From assembly GCA_913052045.1 (NCBI GenBank), contig CAJXDJ010000082.1:1-5283 (forward strand): 5,283 nt of DNA. Direction: 5' to 3'. Shown one piece after another: positions 1 to 4,161 of the stretch. A program made the translations under genes and the position numbers. Positions within the stretch are counted from its first letter, which is position 1, and the number at the start of each line of letters is the position of its first letter. Source of the stretch: an uncultured Dehalococcoidia bacterium. Lineage in GTDB: Bacteria > Chloroflexota > Dehalococcoidia > Lucifugimonadales > GCA-2712585. Under the pieces are notes generated by a model, which made no database searches, had not been told where the DNA came from, and saw only the letters and a list, made by a program, of their open reading frames with translations.

Positions 1-34
1 CACACGCCTTGCCGATCTCTACGGGCGCGCCCCC

Positions 35-64
35 TTGCCAATGTTCTTTAGATACTTATATAAT
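35..64 (+). promoter_or_regulatory. Sigma-70-type promoter for the secreted protein
   Basis: A -35-like TTGCCA (35-40, five of six matches to TTGACA) is followed by an 18-nt spacer and a perfect -10 TATAAT (59-64). Transcription would start near 71, leaving a leader of about 86 nt before the ATG at 157. A 10-bp GC palindrome (GGGCGCGCCC, 23-32) lies just upstream of the -35 and could be a binding site, but nothing else supports that. The call is from consensus matching only. Confidence 0.6.
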
Positions 65-106
65 ACGCCCGCAGTTTCACTAGCCATATTCTGTTTATCG
101 GAGTGG

Positions 107-142
107 GGCGACCGGAAATAACCCGGTTCTGCGCCGGTTGCC
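107..142 (+). promoter_or_regulatory. Foldable GC-rich 5' leader with two alternative stems
   Basis: In the leader of the secreted-protein gene, GGCGACCGG (107-115) can pair with CCGGTTGCC (134-142): nine pairs, one of them G-U, around an 18-nt loop. The same left arm can instead pair with an internal CCGGTT (123-128) around a 7-nt loop, so the two folds exclude each other. The ribosome binding site (147-152) is outside both stems. I do not recognise a known riboswitch class. A regulatory role is inference. Confidence 0.3.
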
Positions 143-146
143 GAAT

Positions 147-152
147 AGGAGG
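147..152 (+). promoter_or_regulatory. Shine-Dalgarno site that fixes the start at 157
   Basis: A full AGGAGG lies four bases before ATG 157. The same frame is open back to a GTG at 103, but that GTG has no ribosome binding site, would add 18 residues before an otherwise perfect signal peptide, and falls inside the structured leader. The ATG at 157 is therefore the start. Confidence 0.85.
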
Positions 153-156
153 TTTA

Positions 157-1260
157 ATGTATTTGTCCAAAGTAATCAAAGTGGGCCTTTCACTCTCACT
201 GCTGGCCCTGCTAATGCCTGTCAGTCTAGCTAATGCAGAGGTTAGAGGTGAAGCGGTTATCAGAGATTCTTCTCCCGGACTTTCCGACGAGTTGTCAATT
301 TCTCTGACAATGCCAATTCTCGGATCCGGCCATACATATGAAGGATGGTTGGTATCCGATGATGGGCATACAAGCTTGAGTGTTGGCGAGTTCGATCAAG
401 GAGCTGACGGGAGTGTGAGTCATACTTACATCAGCCCAGACGGAACAAACCTTGCAAGCGCGTACAGTGAGTTCCAAGTCAAGAGTTCAGGTAATGTATT
501 GTATTCGGATCAGATTTCTGAAGGAGGACTGTCTCATATCAGAAACCTCCTTTATTCCCACTCAGGAAACCCTGCCTATACCTCTGGAGCACATGAAGGC
601 GTGGCAAAGGGGACTTCAGTTGGATTAAGGGATCAAGCCGATGCAGCACTATTGCACGCCACAAATGGCGTGGGTTCTACCACTCTTTCCGACCTTCAAA
701 CGCATGCTGGGCATGTAATTAACATCATCGAGGGAGACCAAGGGGCCAACTTCGTAGCTGACGCAGGAAGCGCAGGTGATGGTCACGGTTTGCTAAATTA
801 CGCGACAGCAGCTTCCGCGGAAGCGAATGCCGCCGCCGCCGGTGATAGCAGTGACACCACGTTCGCTCAATATGAGTCAGCCGTTTCTGCCTCAGCGGAT
901 AATGTGGCTGTTTGGGCAACTTCTGCACGAGATGCAGCTGTCAGTGCCCGGAGCGCTACAACCCTTGATGTAGCTTCAGCATTCATTACTAATGCCCAAA
1001 CTCTCCTTTCGCGATCGGTTAGTGGTTACGACACTGATCGCAACGGTTCCATTGGAGCTGGTGAAGGAGGGGCTTCTCAGGCGCATGCAGGAGCTCAGAG
1101 CATGGCTTCTTTTGAACCAACGGTAGTGGTGGAAAGCCCAGAAGCTCCAGAAACCGGTGACATAAACTATGGCCTCTTCGCGATTATAGCCTTAGTCGCT
1201 GGAGCCGTCCTGGTTACTAGTGGAGGATTGTTGATCAATAGAAATCGCTCTGGATCATAG
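157..1260 (+). CDS. Secreted, surface-anchored protein with EF-hand and sortase-like C-terminus
   Basis: This 367-residue protein has no assignable enzymatic function. Residues 1-27 are a signal peptide (Lys5 and Lys8, a hydrophobic core, cleavage at ANA|E). Residues about 28-108 look all-beta, with a pattern (YEGWLV, then a gap, then GEF, DGS and SPDG) that resembles the extracellular domain of RskA-type anti-sigma factors. Residues about 120-285 are Ala/Ser-rich and probably helical. They carry histidines at 127, 135, 183 and 186 and the stretch HVINIIEG (186-193). Residues 292-303 (DTDRNGSIGAGE) form a canonical EF-hand calcium loop with Asp1, Asp3, Asn5, Gly6, Ile8 and Glu12. The C-terminus has APETG (330-334), a membrane helix (about 339-361) and a short tail with two arginines, the layout of an LPXTG sorting signal with Ala for Leu. 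It is monocistronic, between a good promoter and a strong terminator. Export and anchoring are well supported. Calcium binding is likely. A role as adhesin, sensor or metal binder is unknown. Confidence 0.85.
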   Translation: MYLSKVIKVGLSLSLLALLMPVSLANAEVRGEAVIRDSSPGLSDELSISLTMPILGSGHTYEGWLVSDDGHTSLSVGEFDQGADGSVSHTYISPDGTNLASAYSEFQVKSSGNVLYSDQISEGGLSHIRNLLYSHSGNPAYTSGAHEGVAKGTSVGLRDQADAALLHATNGVGSTTLSDLQTHAGHVINIIEGDQGANFVADAGSAGDGHGLLNYATAASAEANAAAAGDSSDTTFAQYESAVSASADNVAVWATSARDAAVSARSATTLDVASAFITNAQTLLSRSVSGYDTDRNGSIGAGEGGASQAHAGAQSMASFEPTVVVESPEAPETGDINYGLFAIIALVAGAVLVTSGGLLINRNRSGS

Positions 1261-1279
1261 TTTAAAATCCAATTACGAA

Positions 1280-1319
1280 AAATAAAGTGAGGCCCCTCAA
1301 TTGGGGCCTCACTTTATTT
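1280..1319 (+). terminator. Intrinsic terminator after the secreted-protein gene
   Basis: A perfect 17-bp inverted repeat (1280-1296 with 1303-1319) surrounds a 6-nt loop. The stem core GTGAGGCCCC is GC-rich, its outer part is A-rich on the left and T-rich on the right, and the right arm ends in TTTATTT. It starts 19 bases after the stop at 1260. The symmetric A/T flanks would let it stop transcription in both directions. It separates the upstream gene from the RidA-family gene 21 bases further on. Confidence 0.9.
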
Positions 1320-1340
1320 AGTAGAACGTAATCACGACAA

Positions 1341-1733
1341 ATGACCATGAAAAAAATACGAAAGAATTATCCGGATTTAGCTCCAACAATCGGCAACTAT
1401 GTGCGTGCTATACGTACAGGAAACTTATTATTTATCTCAGGATGCACAGCTGTGGGCACCGATGATGAACATAAAGACGTCATAGCTCAAGCAGAATGTG
1501 CCATCAAAAGAATTTCTGGCATCGTAAAAGATCAGGGTGGATTGAATTCTGATATTGTAAAATTGGTAATTTACGTCACCGATATGGAAGACTTTAGACC
1601 TCGACTTAGCGAGTTCAATAATATCGTAGAAAAATACTTTGTCGGCGAATATCCAACTAGCACTCTGGTGATGACACCGGGTTTAGCGAAGGCCACTCTG
1701 AGAATTGAGATAGACGCCACCGTGGTCTTCTAA
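1341..1733 (+). CDS. RidA/YjgF/UK114-family protein lacking the catalytic arginine
   Basis: The 130-residue product has the length and pattern of the RidA (YjgF/YER057c/UK114) family, small trimeric cytosolic proteins. Family hallmarks visible are NLLFISG (28-34), the helix from QAECAIKRI (50-58), VIYVTDMEDF (76-85), YPTSTLV (104-110) and the terminal RIEIDATVVF (121-130). In true RidA enzymes, which hydrolyse reactive enamines/imines from PLP enzymes, an arginine (Arg105 in E. coli) follows the PA of the PARS motif. Here the aligned position is Ser107. The glutamate corresponding to E. coli Glu120 is kept (Glu123). Subfamilies without the arginine are not imine deaminases, so the substrate is unknown. 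No Shine-Dalgarno site is seen before ATG 1341 or the in-frame ATG 1347, so the exact start is uncertain by two residues. The gene follows a terminator and no clear promoter of its own was found. Confidence 0.88.
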   Translation: MTMKKIRKNYPDLAPTIGNYVRAIRTGNLLFISGCTAVGTDDEHKDVIAQAECAIKRISGIVKDQGGLNSDIVKLVIYVTDMEDFRPRLSEFNNIVEKYFVGEYPTSTLVMTPGLAKATLRIEIDATVVF

Positions 1734-1735
1734 CA

Positions 1736-1764
1736 TTGACCCAAAAAAATAACCCGTTTACAAT
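1736..1764 (+). promoter_or_regulatory. Sigma-70-type promoter for the mini-gene pair
   Basis: TTGACC (1736-1741) and TACAAT (1759-1764) each match the consensus at five of six positions and are separated by an ideal 17-nt spacer. The -35 begins two bases after the stop codon of the RidA-family gene. A start near 1771 would give a leader of about 34 nt before ATG 1805. This suggests that the two small genes have their own transcript. Confidence 0.6.
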
Positions 1765-1782
1765 ACACTTCTATTCATGAAT

Positions 1783-1814
1783 ATGCCTAATAGGAATGCG
1801 CATAATGCCTAATA
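1783..1814 (+). repeat. Short direct repeat around the first mini-gene start
   Basis: The 10-mer ATGCCTAATA occurs at 1783-1792 and again at 1805-1814, where it is the start of the mini-gene (Met-Pro-Asn). The 22-nt offset puts the first copy in another frame. From ATG 1777, through ATG 1783, it reads an 11-codon ORF ending at TAA 1810-1812, overlapping the real start. The ORF has no ribosome binding site. The repeat may be a small local duplication or chance. Confidence 0.35.
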
Positions 1815-1924
1815 AAACTGGCAAAAGATATACTTGTCACCATTGTGGGTCAGAATTCCTGGTCACCAAAGGCGGTGATGGTGAAATGGTGTGCTGTAAC
1901 TCGCCTACATTAACGAAACCTTGA
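1805..1924 (+). CDS. Desulforedoxin-like mini-protein 1 (39 aa, Cys4 iron site)
   Basis: This 39-residue protein has CHHC at 11-14 and a CC pair at 30-31. Sixteen positions separate Cys14 from Cys30, exactly as between the second and third cysteines of desulforedoxin and the N-terminal domain of desulfoferrodoxin, where four cysteines hold one Fe(SCys)4 centre. The Gly-rich turn before the CC pair (GGDGEMVCC) also fits. The start ATG has an AGGA (1792-1795) nine bases upstream. It shares GKRY (6-9), CG after the first cysteine pair and a G.G turn with its downstream neighbour, with no gap in between. The C-terminus is short (NSPTLTKP). A rubredoxin-like electron-transfer or redox-sensing role in the cytosol is inferred from the family. 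A zinc site is an alternative. Fourteen bases separate it from the next gene, so they probably share one mRNA. Confidence 0.75.
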   Translation: MPNKTGKRYTCHHCGSEFLVTKGGDGEMVCCNSPTLTKP

Positions 1925-1930
1925 AAAGGA
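1925..1930 (+). promoter_or_regulatory. Ribosome binding site deciding a TTG start
   Basis: AAAGGA begins directly after the stop codon of mini-gene 1 and lies eight bases before TTG 1939. An in-frame TAA (1933-1935) sits two codons before the TTG, so no earlier start is possible, and the conserved GKRY block begins at residue 6. TTG is therefore the start. The layout suggests translational coupling of the two genes. Confidence 0.65.
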
Positions 1931-1938
1931 TTTAAAGA

Positions 1939-2082
1939 TTGGCGAACCAATTAGGTAAACGATATGGATGTGGAGCTTGCGGCACACTAATACTGTGCGT
2001 AAAAACTGGCCCCGGCATTATACTGTGCTGTGATAAGGAAATGGAAATTCAAACTCCACGGAATCTTCCATCATCTGACTAA
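1939..2082 (+). CDS. Desulforedoxin-like mini-protein 2 (47 aa, TTG start)
   Basis: This 47-residue protein aligns without gaps to mini-protein 1. It has GKRY (6-9), CGACG (11-15), a KTGPG turn (22-26) and CC (30-31), followed by the acidic/methionine stretch DKEME (32-36) and a tail ending LPSSD. The cysteine spacing (11, 14, 30, 31) is that of desulforedoxin, whose CC is likewise followed by a Gly/acidic-Met segment. A fifth cysteine (Cys20), absent from mini-protein 1, could form a disulfide or an extra ligand. The tandem arrangement and shared block suggest a duplication followed by divergence. The pair could work as a heterodimer, since desulforedoxin is a dimer, but that is inference. 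The gene converges on prmC with 6 bp between the stop codons, and no terminator is visible there. Confidence 0.78.
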   Translation: MANQLGKRYGCGACGTLILCVKTGPGIILCCDKEMEIQTPRNLPSSD

Positions 2083-2088
2083 CTAATT

Positions 2089-2946
2089 TCACATCCCAAT
2101 CGCAATTTCTAAAACCCGATCAAGGCCCCGAAAATCCCGTATAACATCGAATTTTGCTTTTGGATGTTCGTCCTTAAACATTGATATTACATCCTCTATT
2201 TGATGTGGGTCCATCTCTAAAAGGAATGTCCCCCGACAGTTATTGAGTTTTAACTTAGATTGCACAGCGAGTTTCCTAAAGCACGCCATTCCGTCATATC
2301 CGCCATCCAAAGCCCCCCGCGGTTCCCATCTAACCTCGTCCTGAAGCCACTCAATGTTTCGAGATGGGATATAAGGCAGATTAGCTATTACAAGATCAGG
2401 TAAAACAAAAATCGGTTCTAACAGATCACCATAAAGGACGGTAATTTGTTCATGCAAGCCAAATCTCTGAAAATTTTGCTGGGCTATCTCCAAAGCTCTT
2501 TTTGAATTATCCGTAGCAAATAACTGTATTGTGGGAACCTTGCGGATTAGATTTATCGCTATAGATCCACAACCCGTACCTAAATCTACAACCACAGGAT
2601 ATTTGCCGAAAACACCGCTACTACATATTTCAATCCCTCTCTCAATTAATATTTCACTCTCTGGTCTTGGGATTAAGACATCGGGTGAAATAATCATGTC
2701 AACGTCATATGATTTCCAAAGTCCAAGAACATAAGCTAACGGTTTCCCCGTTAGCCTCTCGGATAAAATTCTTTTAACACTGTTCACGTTCGAGTCGGTC
2801 ACATTCGAAAAGTTATCCAAGTAAAGATCGTGCCGGGACACATTGAGAACGTGCATCCAAATCAACTCAGCTTCTATCGTAGCTTCAGATATATTTGCGG
2901 AGGACAGAACCTCCTGTGCAGAACTCAAAGAATCCCTGATAGACAC
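2089..2946 (-). CDS. prmC: Release factor glutamine N5-methyltransferase PrmC (HemK)
   Basis: This 285-residue protein is a full-length PrmC, which uses S-adenosylmethionine to methylate the glutamine of the GGQ motif of release factors in the cytosol. The N-terminal helical domain (about 1-85) is followed by IPRPESE (92-98, usually RPETE), the SAM-binding DLGTGCGSIA (121-130), ATD (144-146, ribose-binding acid) and NLPY (189-192) where the family has NPPY, the substrate-glutamine site. EPRGALDGGYDGM (208-220) is typical. LLEMDPHQ (242-249) has Asp where the family usually has Gly. The start is GTG 2946 with AGGA (2957-2954) seven bases upstream. The nearest upstream ATG runs straight into a stop. 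It lies 32 bases downstream of prfA, which makes its substrate, so the two are almost certainly co-transcribed. The Pro-to-Leu change is unusual but keeps Asn, the second Pro and Tyr, so activity is expected. Confidence 0.95.
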   Translation of the reverse strand: MSIRDSLSSAQEVLSSANISEATIEAELIWMHVLNVSRHDLYLDNFSNVTDSNVNSVKRILSERLTGKPLAYVLGLWKSYDVDMIISPDVLIPRPESEILIERGIEICSSGVFGKYPVVVDLGTGCGSIAINLIRKVPTIQLFATDNSKRALEIAQQNFQRFGLHEQITVLYGDLLEPIFVLPDLVIANLPYIPSRNIEWLQDEVRWEPRGALDGGYDGMACFRKLAVQSKLKLNNCRGTFLLEMDPHQIEDVISMFKDEHPKAKFDVIRDFRGLDRVLEIAIGM

Positions 2947-2978
2947 TATATATTCCTAGTCCATATAGTCTGCAAGGA

Positions 2979-4061
2979 TTAAACTGTTAATGCCTCGCCA
3001 AGGTTCTTTTCGTGTTCGTTGGCAACAAGTGCCTCGACTAATTCATCGATATGTCCGTCAAGAAATTTTGGCATACCAAAAAAGCTTTTTCCTATCCGAT
3101 GATCCGTTACTCTATCCTGCGGTATGTTATAAGTCCTTATCTTTTCTGCCCTTTCAGCAGAACCGACCTGTGCTTTCCTGGACTCTGAAATCTCTCGTTG
3201 ATGTTTAGCTTGTTCTTCCTGGTAGATACGGGCTCTCAAAATCTCCATAGCTTTAGTCTTGTTCTTATATTGAGAGCGTTCTTCTTGGCATGTAACAATT
3301 ATGCCAGAGGGATTGTGAACGATGCGTATTGCTGTGGCAACCTTATTAACATTCTGACCCCCTGCCCCACCAGAATGATAGACATCAATTCTTAAATCAT
3401 CTGGATTTATCCTCACATCTACCTCTTCAGCTTCTGGTAGAACTGCTACAGTTGACGTTGATGTATGAATCCTACCAGAAGCTTCCGTTGTAGGAACTCT
3501 CTGTACCCGATGGACACCTCTTTCGAATTTCAAACGACTAAAAACTCCCTTGCCTTTTACCGAGAAGACTATTTCACTAAACCCTTCTATGCTTGATTCG
3601 TGTGAGTTTAGGACCTCGATACGCCAATCTTTTAACTGAGCATACCGACTATACATCCGGAATAGGTCGCCAGCAAAAATTGCCGCTTCATCGCCACCAG
3701 TCCCTTTCCGAATTTCAACGATGACATTCCTATCATCGTTGGGGTCTTTAGGTAATAAAGCAATTTTGAGGAGATTCTCGAGGTTTTCTATCTGAGATTC
3801 CAAAACTTTAGCTTCTTCCTTTGCAAGAGCAATAATCTCGACATCATCTTCCGTTGCTATTAACGAGGAATTCTCTTCCTGCTCAGTTTTACGGTCCTTG
3901 AGCTGCCCATACAATGTGACGGTATCGGTCAAAGGGGCCATTTCTCTGGCTAATCGTTGGAAAGCATCATAATCTGACGCGACTTCTGGTTTCGCCATAA
4001 GTAAAATCAGCTCGTCATGACGGTCCTCAATTTGTTGCAACTTTTCGTATAAAGATTCCAT
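2979..4061 (-). CDS. prfA: Peptide chain release factor 1 (RF1)
   Basis: This 360-residue protein (the same length as E. coli RF1) ends translation at UAA and UAG on the ribosome. The N-terminal coiled region (about 1-105) is followed by KGTGGDEA (119-126), the codon-recognition region RVPTTEASGRIHTS (188-201) with its PxT tripeptide at 190-192 (RF2 has SPF), and VAVLPE (205-210). The catalytic loop GGAGGQNVNK (231-240) has the GGQ at 234-236, which catalyses peptidyl-tRNA hydrolysis and is methylated by PrmC. TDHRIG (319-324) is near the C-terminus. I chose ATG 4061 because it gives the family-typical start; an in-frame TTG at 4067 would add two residues. Neither has a Shine-Dalgarno site, and a long hairpin ends only 13 bases upstream. 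prmC follows after 32 bases. Confidence 0.97.
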   Translation of the reverse strand: MESLYEKLQQIEDRHDELILLMAKPEVASDYDAFQRLAREMAPLTDTVTLYGQLKDRKTEQEENSSLIATEDDVEIIALAKEEAKVLESQIENLENLLKIALLPKDPNDDRNVIVEIRKGTGGDEAAIFAGDLFRMYSRYAQLKDWRIEVLNSHESSIEGFSEIVFSVKGKGVFSRLKFERGVHRVQRVPTTEASGRIHTSTSTVAVLPEAEEVDVRINPDDLRIDVYHSGGAGGQNVNKVATAIRIVHNPSGIIVTCQEERSQYKNKTKAMEILRARIYQEEQAKHQREISESRKAQVGSAERAEKIRTYNIPQDRVTDHRIGKSFFGMPKFLDGHIDELVEALVANEHEKNLGEALTV

Positions 4062-4074
4062 ATTCAACTAAACA

Positions 4075-4138
4075 CAGGGACAATTGATCCTGTCAGTATT
4101 CTACCACGATAGAATACTGACAGGATCAATTGTCCCTG
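4075..4138. repeat. Perfect 28-bp inverted repeat with 8-nt loop
   Basis: The arm 4075-4102 is the exact reverse complement of 4111-4138, with loop ACCACGAT (4103-4110). It fills most of the 100-bp gap between the amidase stop (4162) and the prfA start (4061). On the minus strand, where both genes lie, the bases after the hairpin (TGTTTAGTTG) are not a U-tract, so it is a poor intrinsic terminator. On the plus strand a T5 run (4145-4149) follows seven bases after the stem, but no plus-strand gene ends here. No flanking target-site duplication is visible. It may be a dispersed palindromic element, an mRNA-processing or stabilising hairpin, a protein binding site, or a fold-back assembly artefact. 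Confidence 0.85.
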
Positions 4139-4161
4139 GTGGAATTTTTACATTATTTTCA

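Noticed and set aside
2..121. Open frame entering from the left edge on the plus strand (39 codons, stop TAA 119-121), possibly the 3' end of an upstream gene.
   Set aside because: A short open stretch of this length is expected by chance, no family pattern is recognised, and it overlaps the promoter and leader. It cannot be excluded without sequence to the left of the window.
103..156. N-terminal extension of the secreted protein from GTG 103.
   Set aside because: There is no ribosome binding site at 103, it would bury the signal peptide, and AGGAGG sits just before ATG 157.
1777..1812. An 11-codon upstream ORF (leader peptide) overlapping the start of mini-gene 1.
   Set aside because: It has no ribosome binding site and its sequence is explained by the short direct repeat. 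It is too short to support on its own.
2531..2734. Plus-strand ORF of 67 codons within prmC.
   Set aside because: It is antisense to a strongly supported conserved gene and has no recognisable protein features.
4075..4138. Reading the palindrome as an ordinary intrinsic terminator for the amidase.
   Set aside because: No U-rich run follows the stem in the minus-strand direction. I kept it as an unexplained inverted repeat.
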